DNA from: Dactylonectria macrodidyma
Lineage: Eukaryota; Ascomycota; Sordariomycetes; Hypocreales; Nectriaceae
DNA: 64,000 nucleotides
NCBI GenBank assembly: GCA_020744425.1
Contig: JAGMUV010000019.1
Span: 1,364,001 to 1,428,000, forward strand
Reading direction: 5' to 3'
Positions 1 through 10,695 of this stretch are shown in pieces. Position 1 is the stretch's first letter. Each line of letters begins with the position of its first letter. A program made the position numbers and the translations under genes. A model generated the notes under the pieces. The model ran no database searches, had not been told where the DNA came from, and worked only from the letters and a program-made list of their open reading frames with translations.

Positions 1-943
1 AAGCCCCAAGTCAGAACCATCTCCACCACCAGAAAAACCAAAATGGCTGTGATGTAGTTTTGGACTGCGACTAAACGACGGTTAGCATCTATGCGCGGAC
101 ATCAAGAGAGTTCAATGGAGGTGCTCACGAATATCGTGCCGATGCTGGTAGTAAAGGAAACCCCAGTAGGCCGCAACTAGGGCGTACAGGATGGTAATGC
201 CACCATAGAAAGGAAGCTTGGGAATCTGAGTGGCTTGGAGCTCGCCATAGGCATTGCGGAACTCAACAACGGCGGAATATTCGTCGGTGTTGTAGCCGTC
301 AGTAACAACGCAGTAGTATCCGGTCTTCTTGATTGAGTATTTGATGGCGCCCGCTTCCTTCAAATGAATAGCCTTTGACGCAATGAGGCTCTTGGACTTC
401 GTAGATGCATCGGCTGCCAGGACGAATTTTCCAACATCGGTCTTGTTGCAATTGCCGGCCTTAACGTAATCGTCACTGCAGATAGCGAGTCGCTAATTGC
501 GCATTGAAAGTCAGCGGATAGACACAACTCTGTAGATCGGGGACTCCTCACGTTGAAGCCTAATTCGGCATCGGGAATTCCAACTAGGTTCCTGTCCTTC
601 CATTCGAAAATGACCAGGCTAGTTATCGGGTCTTTGCCTTTAGCAGTGGAGTTGAGGAACTTGACGAGGATGAAGGGGTCGACAGGGCCTCCCCAGGAGC
701 TTCGGCTGTACATGCCTGCTGTCTGTTAGACGACGATACGTGTGTGCAAGAAGTGTTTAGTAAACTAACCGGTACAGAATTCCTGGTTGCCTTCTTTATT
801 ATCCTATGGAAGAATATGGTTAGCATGTCGACGAGCGTCGCCTTCGAGATGAGGCGTCGTCAGCTACGCACCAAACCAACTTCCATGGCCTGGGCAGTCC
901 AAAGGGACATGCCCAGCATGAGGAGCCCCTGGAGGAACCTCAT
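1..943 (-). CDS. ptm1: Ptm1-type (GOST/lung seven-TM receptor family) membrane protein, 3' end outside the window
   Basis: Five exons are visible, reading down the minus strand: 943-872, 803-770, 715-552, 492-129 and 70-1, giving 234 residues before the window ends. Residues 1-20 (MRFLQGLLMLGMSLWTAQAM) form a signal peptide. The lumenal domain follows, with cysteines in EFCTGMYS and CSDDYVKAGNC, and then the first transmembrane segment (PFYGGITILYALVAAYWGFL). After an intron with a GCTAAC branch site, exon 5 continues DILAVQNYITAILVFLV, the start of the seven-TM core. This order and these motifs are those of the Ptm1/GOST family of Golgi and endosomal membrane proteins; their biochemical role is not well settled. 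Exon 2 is only 34 nt. Splice phases close at every junction. The remaining TM helices and the cytosolic tail lie beyond position 1. It is divergent from the cyclophilin gene at 1646. Confidence 0.88.
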
Positions 944-1645
944 ATCTGACTGTGAGAGGGTGGTGGTGTTGCGGGAGCTTCGGATGGTAGGCGCAGGCAG
1001 CAAAGATATGGAGGGACAAGTAGGGTCTCCAGGACCAGTGGGAGGGTTCGAGAGGAAAGTTGATGCGGCGTCGCAAGGGGTTCTAGGCGAGCATGACGGG
1101 TCGGACGAGGCAGTTCTCTCTAGGTGAGTGGAGGGTTGCACGAGATGAATCCGTGTACTCGAGAGAAAGAATATCGAGGATGCGCAGACAGGCTGTGACG
1201 TTTCAAGATGCAAGAAGGAAGCTCTGGGCCACGATGGAGATGGGCTGCGGATGGTAGGTGGTACCTGCGCAGCGTATACGTAATTGGCTGCCCGTGATGC
1301 CAGGTCAGCAGCATGCGGCTTGGAAGGAGAACGATGGCAACAGCCTGCTTGGCGTAGGGGGGAGGTGCCTCAGCACCCACTGTAATCGTGCACTGTATGG
1401 AGTAAAACGTCCCCCCTTGCTTCCCCCTAGGCTCCTGGGAGGTAGACGCGGAGGTCATATGGGCCTGGCGATCGCCCTATACGTTGCTGATAGCGATAAG
1501 ACGCATGTCAATTGTCAACGCTGACAACTTTTTGGACCGGCGCATTGCCTCGCCAAACTCCGCAACATCATCTATAGTGCCCCCAGCATCAGGTTGCGAT
1601 ACCTCATTTCACCGTCCCCGCAGCTTACAATTTATCAACGCGACA
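944..1645. other. Divergent intergenic region, ptm1/cyp8
   Basis: This 702 bp stretch between two divergent start codons must hold both promoters and leaders. Its short ORFs have no recognisable protein character. I see no RNA gene or repeat, and no clear TATA box. Confidence 0.6.
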
Positions 1646-3487
1646 ATGGGTAAGGGAACGGACAAGCTCTACGTAAGATACTCCGGCTGCCATGCGCTGC
1701 CAATTGCCCGCTAACCTCTCGTTCGCATCCTGTAGATTACACACTCCGAGTGGTCCTCTTCCGATGCCTACTCCGCCAGTGTCGGCGCCGGCGCCTCCTC
1801 TCGCGGTCAGCACGCTACCTCGTTCCGCCGCCTTCCCTTCAACTTTTGCGCCGCAAGCCTCCAGCCGTTCAAGAACCCCGTGTGCACCGCGGACGGCACC
1901 ATCTTCGACGTCGAGGTCATTGGCGCCTGGCTTGAGAAGCACCCCAACCAGAACCCCGTCAACGGCGAAGCCTTGCAAAAGAAGGATCTGATTCGCCTCA
2001 ACTTTGCGCGGAATTCCGAGTCCGACTCCCTTGGTGCTGGCTTGAGCGATGGAAAGGGCGATTTGATCGACCCCGTCACCTACAAGGTCTTCACTGACAA
2101 CACCCACATCGTCGCCATCCGCCATGGCACTTACGCCAACGTCTTCGCTTGGGATACGGTCCAGCGCATGAATATCAAGCCCAAAATGTGGCGCGACCTA
2201 TTGGATGACGAAGAGTTTACGCGCGCAGACATCATCACGCTCCAAGATCCCCAAAACGCCGCTAGTCGGAACCTCGACCAGTTCAAGTATCTCAAGGACG
2301 GTCACGAGGCCCAGCTGACCAAGGAACAAGAAGAGGAGCGTCAAGCGGGTAACATAAACACAGGTTCTTTGGGGAATATTGGCGACAAAGTATTACGAGC
2401 AAAGGCTGCTGTAGAAAAGGCTCGCAAGGCACGAGAGCACGGCGGTGACGTCAACCGCAGCTCGACGGTAGCTCTCACAAAGCCGGCTGCGGCGCCAGTT
2501 GCTCGGCAGTCAATGATCCAAGACAAGAAGCTGGCGCCCAATTCGGCGGCCTACACCACAGGAAGGGCTGCCGCTAGCTTCACCAGCACCGGTTTGACGC
2601 CAGAGACGAGCGGCGAGAGGGCTCTCCTGACGGACGAGGAGTTCATGCTCAAGCCCAAACGGGTCAAGTCCAAGGGATACGCCAGGATGGAGACCAACAT
2701 GGGCAGCCTGACCATCGAGCTACAGACAGAGACCGCGCCTAGGGCCGTCTGGAACTTCATCAAGCTTGCGCAGAAGGGGTACTACAAAGGTGTCGCCTTC
2801 CACCGAAACATTCCCAACTTCATGATCCAAGGTGGCGATCCCTCTGGAACTGGCCGAGGCGGTGCAAGCATCTGGGGCAAGTATTTTGACGACGAGTTTG
2901 ACGGACCTCTGACACATAACGCTCGTGGCATCGGTACGTAATCCCCTTTCTCACGTCACCAATATCGGAACTAACCCTCCAAAGTGTCAATGGCCAACAA
3001 GGGCAAGAACACCAACTCGAGCCAGTTCTTCGTCACATACAAAGCCGCTTCTCACCTGGACCGCAAACACACTATCTTCGGTCACATCACCTCGGGACTC
3101 GACGTCCTTTCCAAGATGGAGGACGTCCCCACCGACGGCTCCAACAGACCCCTGAATAAAATCGTCATCAAGGATGTCGTTGTTTTCGTCGACCCCTTCG
3201 AGGAGTTTCAGACCCAACGAGATGAACAGGAGAAGAGCAATCGGGAGAAGGAAGAGATCAAGCGACGCGGCGGTACAGAGGATGACAAGACAACCTGGAC
3301 TGGTAAGCGGATACGGAACGATGGAACCATCGAACCCGCCGACTCCAAAGAGAGCGTTGGCAAATACCTCAAGGCATCACGGAGCATCACAACAAATGAG
3401 GCAAATCTAGATGACGTCGATACATGGGAGGAACCAGCATGCAAGAAGTTCAAGGGAGGTGGTTTTGGAAACTTTGACAGTTGGTAG
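1646..3487 (+). CDS. cyp8: U-box peptidyl-prolyl cis-trans isomerase, PPIL2/Cyp8 type
   Basis: Exons 1646-1672, 1736-2933 and 2985-3487 give 575 residues. The N-terminus [15 protein letters not shown] is typical of the family. A modified RING (U-box) follows, without zinc ligands ([15 protein letters not shown], later [11 protein letters not shown]). The cyclophilin domain covers roughly residues 290-450: it holds the catalytic arginine in [17 protein letters not shown] and the GSQFF-like [10 protein letters not shown]. At the site where cyclophilin A has its cyclosporin-binding Trp, this protein has His ([11 protein letters not shown]), as expected for a cyclosporin-poor PPIL2. The C-terminal tail is charged and ends [12 protein letters not shown]. 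Human PPIL2 is a spliceosome-associated, ubiquitin-ligase-like cyclophilin, so a nuclear role in splicing or protein quality control is likely by homology. Both introns preserve frame, and intron 1 directly follows the ninth codon. Confidence 0.95.
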
Positions 3488-3735
3488 GAGGGTGTGTTGC
3501 CCACCTTCGCGAGTCCCTCCAGGTTCCACAAAATGTTAGTACGCGCCATCCTTGATTTCATCTCTTCTCATTACCAGAGAACCATGCTAAGGAAGCCACC
3601 AAAAGCTCCTCAGCCACGTTGTATGGGTATCCAGCCTCATAAACTCCATCGCTATATACACGAACGTGAACTTCCAAACAACAGATATTGCTAACACGTC
3701 TATGCTTAGACTCGATGAATAAGGACAAACAGCAT

Positions 3736-5774
3736 CTAAACAACCTCGGGCGACGCCCCTTCCGGCGTCGGTGAATTATTATCAAGGAAGGTGGCGCTCT
3801 GTGTAGCGTGTTCCTCTTTAGATTGCAGCATCTTAGCGACGACTCGAGCTTGTTCGAGGCCTGTTTCGTGGTGGATGGCATGCAGTCTGCTGATGGCATA
3901 TCGTTTCTTTTCGGCAGAACAAGATGAGGACATGCCCAAGACGTAGAGAGGCCATATGATCGTATGGCTCGCTGACGCCACGGTCATGAAGTGCTCCGCC
4001 TTGTCCTCGTGGGGTCCCGATTGGGCCAGCACGAGGTCCGCCAGTTTGCCAGGCCTGACCTGCGATTCGTCGCCGTGCTCAGTCCGTGTTTTATGGCCGA
4101 TTGGCGGTGACATAACACGGTATCGTTGTTCCTTGGTGGGGTTTGAAACCGCACCGTCTCGAAAGCTGACAACACCGAAATGTTGTGGAACGCTAGCCAC
4201 AATGGCCTCTCCTAACAAGCCCAGCAACTTTATAGTCCTTTCCAGTCTCTTTTGGTGAGGACCCAATAACGATGTCCGGTCGATGTCCGTGGAGCCCTGA
4301 CAGAGTTGCTTGAGGATGGTCTCTAGTAAAAGTATACGTATTGCTCGCACCCCGTTCCAAGCGGTGGCTTGTAACAATCCGGAGTATACATAACACCAAC
4401 GACCAAGAACTCGAGGGTCCGTTTGCGTCAGTTGGATGCGCCGGTATTGCCAGGGCGGAGGTAGCTCAGATAATATCAAAGCGAATTCGTCGTCGATATG
4501 CGTCAACTTATCCACTATGTCATTGATTTTTTGGAGCTTGCCTGACTTGATATCAGACCGGACTTGGAGCGTCCTGTAGACGGGATCGACAAGGCGCCAT
4601 GCTGGCCCATCCAGTTCGCCAGAAGGCTTAAACTCCCGGCGCAGGTCGACCATTGTCTTGGGTATCGGCAAGTCGCTCTGGATGCAACTGATGAGAACGG
4701 ACTGGGAAAGCATGATGAACATGCGAGCACCAGCATCAGTTCGGAACTGAGCGGGGCCCCTCCTTTCGGCAATCTCGGAGGCTGCCTTGAGGTGGTTTTG
4801 CCATCTCCGCATGGTCTGGGGGCTTCGTCCAGTGATAGATTCGTAAATGCCAAGTATAAGAACGGCGAGCAAAGTGGTGTCTTTGATGGTCTTGACTGGG
4901 TCGTCGAGGGTAAGGCGCATAAGCCTGGCAGCCAAGGTGTAGCTTTCGATAGATCGGGTCACCAACTCTGCACGACGAGCAGGATCAGTGAGCTGCTGAG
5001 AGAGGCCGGCGAGGCCTACGGCGGTCATGCTGAAGGCAACGGCGTCTTCATGGGGGATCTCCAGATCCGGTGGTTTCCAAATATTGTAAATGAAGGAGTA
5101 GTTTTGATAACACCCGTTGTCGGTCGCGACGTACCGAGCCCAGAAGAAAGAGATGCCTTGGTCCTGAAGCGATGGAGACACGCCCTCGCCCAGCAATGTC
5201 TGGTCCAAAGACTGATCCTTGGTGCTATACTCATTTGCCCAAATATCACCATCGTTGCTATCGCTGCTTACTTGAGAAGGTGAGGTACTGCTTCTCGGGT
5301 TCAAGGGGGACAAAACGGTGGCATTGGAATTCCAGGCGGCTGGCGCCTTCGTGGTCGGCGTTGGAGTGGCGCTCGGGGCGGGCCGAGGCGACGGGGATGG
5401 GCAGGTCGGGCCTGGGGTCTGTCCCTTCCTCCTCGCTTGGGGGCGGGAACGAGTCTTTCGGGCTCTGTTGATTACGTGAGTGTTCTCATCACGGAACATG
5501 AGGTCGACCTGGTTGCGGTAACCAGGACAGGTCTGGTGGCGCTTCATACACTGGCCGCATGAGGGTGACGTCTGGTCGCACTGAGATTTGGGTTTTGTAA
5601 GTCATGAGGGAATCGGGTAGAGGAAGTGGGAGGATGGTGATGGCGGTGACGGCGGCGGCTTCTTCATGGAGAGCGATGACGGTGGCTTGGGGAGGGGGAC
5701 ATGGGAGGGCTCACGCGTATCTTACGGTCGCGGCAGTTGGAGCAACCCTTGGAGGGTTTACCGCAGTAGACCAT
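3736..5774 (-). CDS. Zn2Cys6 transcription factor with fungal-specific regulatory domain (first of two paralogues)
   Basis: Exon 1 (5774-5715, exactly 20 codons, MVYCGKPSKGCSNCRDRKIR) joins exon 2 (5580-3736) to give 634 residues. The binuclear cluster is C11-x2-C14-x6-C21-x6-C28-x2-C31-x6-C38, followed by the subfamily hallmark CPGYRNQVDLMFRDE. The intron falls between the second and third cluster cysteines, exactly where the gene at 32386 has one. A Pro/Ser/Thr-rich linker (about residues 55-120) precedes an alpha-helical region typical of the fungal TF regulatory domain; a single long open frame runs through it. Targets cannot be told from sequence. The stop lies 248 bp from the stop of the convergent cyclophilin gene. 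DNA-binding identity is certain; physiological role is unknown. Confidence 0.93.
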
Positions 5775-7494
5775 GATGGGAACCTGCTATTGCCGTGCTC
5801 GATGTTTCAATGGTTGGGTGTCGGGCCGAAGCTTGGGAGGATAGGAGATATTTGGGCTCGCTTGGTCTCTGTCAAGACCGAAACATGGTGGATCATTGCC
5901 GATTGTGTCCAGGGACGGCCTCAATTATCGTCCAATATACGCAACGCCTCGAAATCAGCTGCCAGGGCCGGAGAGACGAGATAATCGACGACGGATCGAC
6001 TACGAGGGTAGGAGTTGCGCCGCAAGCCGGAAGTGGAGGGGCCAGGTGTTGCGTAGTGCGTACAAAAGGCGGACGGGAAGGGTATTGACGGCAATGGGGT
6101 TCGAAGCCAGCGAAGAGTATCAAAAGAGGAGATGGTTTAGATTTGTAACAAAAATCAGGATTGAAATGGATAGGATGGATGGAGGAGGCATAGATTGATG
6201 GAGGTATGGATGGGGGCGGGATTGGGGGAAGATTGGGGCAGGTACGTCGCGGGGCGGTGCTGCTCTTGCTCCAAACCCGCATGCTTGTAATCCGTATAAC
6301 CGACTATTTAATTCTTAAGGTAGGGAGGTACGGTAGGTGGGTAACGACTGCCTTCTAATGCAGTATCTCGGTAAGCACTGTAGGTACTCCGTACATGAGG
6401 TGCAAGCAAAGCCTCAGCCCTGCCATCTGTAACCAGTCTGCAGGTCTTATTAGCTGGCGTTGGCCAGAGCACCAGGGTTCAGCGTGAGCCCAGGGTTGCA
6501 TTTGCCAGTTGTACGTTCGTTATTCCAGCGCTCTCTCGGGCTGTGGCACATGCGGACACCCCTATTACCTGCCTCAAGCCAATCCGCTCCGCACGAGGAC
6601 ACCATCCTGCCGCAGCAATGCATCAACGTCACGCACTGCAGTGCCGGGTATTGGACGACGGCTACTTGAACAGCGCCACATATTGTCCTTATAATTCCGA
6701 TCATGGAGGGATCAACTCACTAATTGGCAGTTCGATCGGCACTGCGGTCCAAGTCCAGTCAGCCGAGCCTCACTGTCTGGTTGCGACAGCGCCAGTTTCT
6801 CGGACACTAATTAGTTGATAGAAACCGAAACATACCAAAAATCAGTCCCTTCCCTTTGTCTTAGAAACATCTTTAACCTCAAGTCTCATTAGCTTGGGTT
6901 GGTTGGGAGCTAGGGGACGTGTAGAGGGCTGTGTACCTGGGAATGGTGGCGCAACACTGCTCGGCCCTCTGCAGCCCAACCCGCATCGCTGCGCCGCACC
7001 CGATGTTCAAGAACCTTACCCCCTCCGCTCACTGGTAATACGCAGGTCTCAGCCCGTCGATACACTAAGACGGCAAGCGGGGTGAAAATTAAATGGCACA
7101 CCTCTCGTAGCAAGGATACTTGGCTGACAATATTGCCGATCACCTTGACGGTTCGACACTAGCTAGTGTGCATGAGTAATTTTGTCATGCTTCTAAAGTG
7201 TGCCAATTTTCCCCCACCCGCTTGTACGGTTGTGCTGTACTTTGGTGGCTGCATGTGAAATTCGCCACTCAAAAGAACGCGAACCGCTTGACCTTAAGGT
7301 ACGACCTAACTGTGGCTATGCACTTGAGACGCTCCATGGCTGGCGATATCAAGGTTAAACCACAATTTAGATATTCAAAGAGACCAAAAATACAACCGAC
7401 ATGTTACATATCATCATCCTACAAATACAAGAACAAAACAGTACAATCCCATTCCAACTCCCTCGTCATTCTCTGTTCGTTACCGAGGATCACG
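5775..7494. other. Intergenic region with one inverted-repeat element
   Basis: This stretch holds the promoter of the Zn2Cys6 gene starting at 5774 and the 3' flank of the GH64 gene ending at 7495. It contains the 151 bp element at 7074-7224. The ORFs here overlap on both strands and resemble no protein family. No RNA gene was recognised. Confidence 0.55.
7074..7224 (+). mobile_element. MITE-like inverted-repeat element, family 1, copy A
   Basis: A 151 bp element bounded by CAAGCGGGGTGAAAATTAAA on the left and the near-complement ending CCCGCTTG on the right. Inner repeats (TGGCACAC and GTGTGCCA) lie just inside each end. The centre holds the palindrome ACACTAGCTAGTGT. It matches the reverse complement of 29808-29958 over the whole 151 bp, with roughly ten differences concentrated near the right end. 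It has no coding capacity. The flanks (acgg to the left, tacgg to the right) show no clean target-site duplication. The size, terminal inverted repeats and non-coding interior fit a non-autonomous DNA transposon relic. Confidence 0.82.
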
Positions 7495-8724
7495 CTACTT
7501 GCGGAACCCTCCAACAATCACCGTCAACACCTTTGGGTTCGGGTCGTTGACGGAGCCCGACAAGTTATGCTCTTCGTCCGGACTAACATCGTCGTATGGG
7601 AAGGTATACCCACGATGCAGGTGTGACACGCGGTGTACTTTTTTGGAGTAATAGTTGCATGGCTGCACTCCGTAGTACGTGCTGGTCTTCTCGCCGACAG
7701 GTTGCCTGTTGTTCTTCAGCAGCGTCACCCGGTTGAACGCGGCCGCAACCCGCGCCCCGACAGCCAGCCTAGCCATTTCCTGTTCATCAGGTGGCGCCAC
7801 CTTGACAGCAAAGGGTCCCGTGTTACAAGTGAGGACATCTTGAGTTGTCGGCTTCTCGAGATAGAATTTGAACCTCCCTATGAAACGGAGGAGTCCATCC
7901 TCAACCTGGCCGGTGAAGACCCCCCACCCATTCTGAGTGTCGACGTATAGCTTATGAGTTTCATAGTGTTTCCAGACTTCGTTGATATACCCGTTGAAAT
8001 AGTTTCCAAACAGTTCGGGATACAGCTCATAGCCGGAGTTCATGCTGAGAATGCGGATAATGGATTTTGAAGAAGACCTGACAACCAATTTGTTCCAGGG
8101 GCTACCAAGCTTCTCGAGTCCCTTAGCCACCTTAGTGACGCCACCCTTGGGGATACCCTTTACTTGCTTGACTACGCCTGCGTCGGTTTCTAGGCGTAGG
8201 GCAGTCGGGATGCTCAGGAAGTCCACGTACGAAACGTTGGCGAATACTTCATTCTGATTGAAGGTGAACTCCGCGAAGGTCCAGTGGCCGCCGTAGTTGG
8301 GATCGGATTTATTCAGTGTGGACGGCTCAACCAGAGCTGGGCCCTTGTTGACGAGAAACGTGAGCTTGCGGTTCTTGCTGAAATAGATGCGGCCGCCAGC
8401 AAGACGAGGAATCCGCACTCGTTTCTTGGTTCCAGGTTTCCCAATGGGGATGCCGTGGTCAACTCCAAGTGCCTGGCCATCCAATGCAGGAGATTGCAGC
8501 ATGTACGGCTCTCCGTATGTGTCCATCACCATTGGGCCGAGAGAGTTGCCTCCGGCATCTAACTTGATCCCGGTGATGTGGGCATAGAGCATAGACGCTT
8601 CTGTCCGGTTCACAAGGTCAATGTCGAGGAAGAGCCTTGTCATGATGAGCGAGGTTGATGGGGGTTCAATAGCAACTTGAGGAATTCGTGTAATCAGAAT
8701 AAGAAATATGACGATAAGGTACAT
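7495..8724 (-). CDS. Secreted GH64-family beta-1,3-glucanase (thaumatin-like fold)
   Basis: A single-exon gene of 409 residues. The hydrophobic N-terminus (MYLIVIFLILITRIPQVA) looks like a signal peptide, followed by the GH64-type opening FLDIDLVNRTEASMLYAHITG. GH64 enzymes release laminari-oligosaccharides from beta-1,3-glucan. In the Streptomyces matensis enzyme the catalytic pair is Glu154/Asp170, 16 residues apart. Here E152 (in HWTFAEFTFNQ) and D168 (in SYVDFLSIP) have the same 16-residue spacing in matching motifs, so the active site looks intact. A TATA box at 8761-8768 lies about 37 bp before this ATG. That leaves a very short leader, so initiation at Met28 (8643) to give a leaderless cytosolic form cannot be excluded. 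No carbohydrate-binding module is visible. A GPI-type GH16 lies upstream on the same strand. Confidence 0.88.
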   Translation of the reverse strand: MYLIVIFLILITRIPQVAIEPPSTSLIMTRLFLDIDLVNRTEASMLYAHITGIKLDAGGNSLGPMVMDTYGEPYMLQSPALDGQALGVDHGIPIGKPGTKKRVRIPRLAGGRIYFSKNRKLTFLVNKGPALVEPSTLNKSDPNYGGHWTFAEFTFNQNEVFANVSYVDFLSIPTALRLETDAGVVKQVKGIPKGGVTKVAKGLEKLGSPWNKLVVRSSSKSIIRILSMNSGYELYPELFGNYFNGYINEVWKHYETHKLYVDTQNGWGVFTGQVEDGLLRFIGRFKFYLEKPTTQDVLTCNTGPFAVKVAPPDEQEMARLAVGARVAAAFNRVTLLKNNRQPVGEKTSTYYGVQPCNYYSKKVHRVSHLHRGYTFPYDDVSPDEEHNLSGSVNDPNPKVLTVIVGGFRK

Positions 8725-9573
8725 GGATCCTTGGGCAACTCTGTGCAATTCACACCCTCCTTATATAGCTATCCACTCTCTCTCCTAATCCCAACCCCAG
8801 CCCCTCCACCACCTCCTCTACTTCAGTCCCGAGTCCCGGCACTTGCTTGCTACCCATCAACTGTTTTACTTTTTCTTGCCCAAAGTGGATTTCGATGCTA
8901 CCCATTACCATAGGGCTGCGTCGGATGACCAAAACCATCATCTGCCATGGTCTGGAATGCGTCCTAGATATCTTGGCTATGCTGTGGCGTCCATCAGCCT
9001 CAGCTATGTCTCGCACTCTCAAGATGTAGCAGGCTCCCTGCCACTCTTGTCTGTTCAAACTATTCAGCCTTGGTCTTTTCAGCTTCCACTACTGCCACCT
9101 TGTCTTTCTTTAATCTAGCCAGCAGCCTACCAAGTAGCAACAAGTCTAGTGTTGTTTCCACACCTCGTTTCGGCTTCTCCTTTTAGTGCCGCGAGTGGTC
9201 CTGCGACTAACCTCTTTTTGTCTGGCCTTCGTCCATCACAAGGCGCCGTGGGAATGACTTGCTTTGTTTTCAACTAGTCTGAGAATCAAGTTCAATAGTC
9301 TGTCCACCACCCACCCATGTCACCTTCAGCTTGTATGGCCAACTCAACTATGCCATTCCACTTTTCCTCATATGCACTCGCTGAAATGGACTCGGAGAAA
9401 ACTGTCAATCTACTCTAATGCGCCTCCATAATTAGGTGGTTAAAGCCGAAGAAGCTGTACAGCTAAAGCCAACGACCAACGTCGTCTCTTGGTCGCTTCT
9501 CTGAGTTCTCCACAATCCTGCTCCAATTTGACCATTCTCACTGGAACACCCGGGTGGTATTGTTACGCCCACA
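8725..9573. other. Intergenic region upstream of the GH64 gene
   Basis: 849 bp holding the GH64 promoter (TATA box at 8761-8768) and the 3' flank of the GH16 gene ending at 9574. No other gene, RNA or repeat was recognised. Confidence 0.6.
8761..8768 (-). promoter_or_regulatory. TATA box of the GH64 gene
   Basis: The minus strand reads CTATATAAGG about 37 bp before the chosen ATG at 8724, a good TATA match in the right place for a short-leader transcript. Confidence 0.6.
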
Positions 9574-10695
9574 CTACTCCATCCATAATATGGCCATCAC
9601 CGCCACCAACAGCCATGCCGGGCTGAAGTGGCGCCCACCGGTATTTTCCTCACCATCACCCGTTCCTTTTCCGAGCACATTCCCCTCGTCACTCAAAAAC
9701 GCCCCTCCCGTGCTCGCATTTATCGCCATCACATCTGGAATCAAGCACGCTGTCCCATTGGTCCCCGCCTCATGGCACTTGTCCGTCAAGGTCGCATGAC
9801 CTTGCTCATCCGACGAATTGAAATAGGCCTTGACGTAGCTTACTGTCAACATGGCGTCCTTGGCGGGTGGCCCCCCTGACCACTTGGGGTTGCCATTGCT
9901 CCAGTGCTGGAGAATCAGATGTCCAGCAGCTGAAGGCATTTCACTGCCATCCATCACAGCAACCTGCTTACTATCCGTGTAAAATATGACCAGTCCAGGT
10001 GTATAGTCGAATCGATACTCGTGAAAGCCCGCTGTGGGATCGAAGTCGAGGTTGACTCGCCTGAATGTGCCTGTTTTGCTGGCGTCGAAGCCCGCCTCCT
10101 GTGACTGCTTCGACTGGATGACAAGGTTCATAGGATAGACGCCCTTCCCTGAGTCGAACTCTCGAGAAAGAAACTCCATGTCGATTTCTTGTGTATCATT
10201 GAAATACTAACCCAGTTAATTGCAGGTTCAGCCCTCCAGTACGTCGCGATCACATACCCAAAAGAAGGCGGCACATGTTCCATTGGTTGCCGTTAGCTTC
10301 ATTCCTGCTCGGTATGACCCCCAGTGTAGATCACGTCGCGCCGTGTCGATTTCAGCCACTGGCACGGCGTCGTCCTGAATAGCACTTCCCACGCGCAATC
10401 CCAGACCAGGCCGGCGGCCAGATCCAGCTTCGCCGTCCATTGACAAAGTGATGATATTGCTAGGCGTGAATGCCTTGCCGTACGCGCCACGTCCGTTCTC
10501 AGCCGAGACATTGAACTGCTGTCGTACCCAGCCAGGGTTCTCCGATAAGTCTTTGATCCGAGTGAAGTCGGTTTCCAGAAGATCCATGAAGACCATGGGT
10601 ACGTCACTGCCCTGGGCTTTAGAAGTATAGCCACACTCGCATCGACTCGAAACGAGCAACACGCCAGAGATCAGCCATAGAAAGAGCCAGATCAT
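9574..10695 (-). CDS. GPI-type GH16 glycoside hydrolase (cell-wall glucanase/transglycosylase fold)
   Basis: Exons 10695-10258 and 10206-9574, separated by a 51 bp intron, give 356 residues. The signal peptide is MIWLFLWLISGVLLVSS. The GH16 signature sits at residues 153-157 (E-I-D-M-E in TQEIDMEFLSREF), carrying nucleophile and acid/base, and is completed only after splicing (CAAFFW joined to YFNDTQEIDM). Later conserved stretches are GFHEYRFDYTPGLVIFYTD and the aromatic site LILQHWSNGNPKWSGGPP. The C-terminus ends in a hydrophobic segment (FSPAWLLVAVMAILWME) after a small-residue, Gly/Asn/Thr-rich stretch, as in GPI-anchor signals. Family members act on beta-1,3(4)-glucan or the chitin-glucan junction of the wall; the exact substrate cannot be read from sequence. 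The longer minus-strand frame starts with GTG upstream, so the first ATG (10695) was chosen. Confidence 0.9.

Noticed and set aside
4564..5283. 239-residue plus-strand frame antisense to the first Zn2Cys6 gene
   Set aside because: It is the complement of a well-supported coding exon and resembles no protein family.
6088..6115. GGTTCGAAGCC resembling a tRNA B box
   Set aside because: Flanking bases do not form a T-arm stem, no A box lies at the right distance, and no cloverleaf can be drawn.
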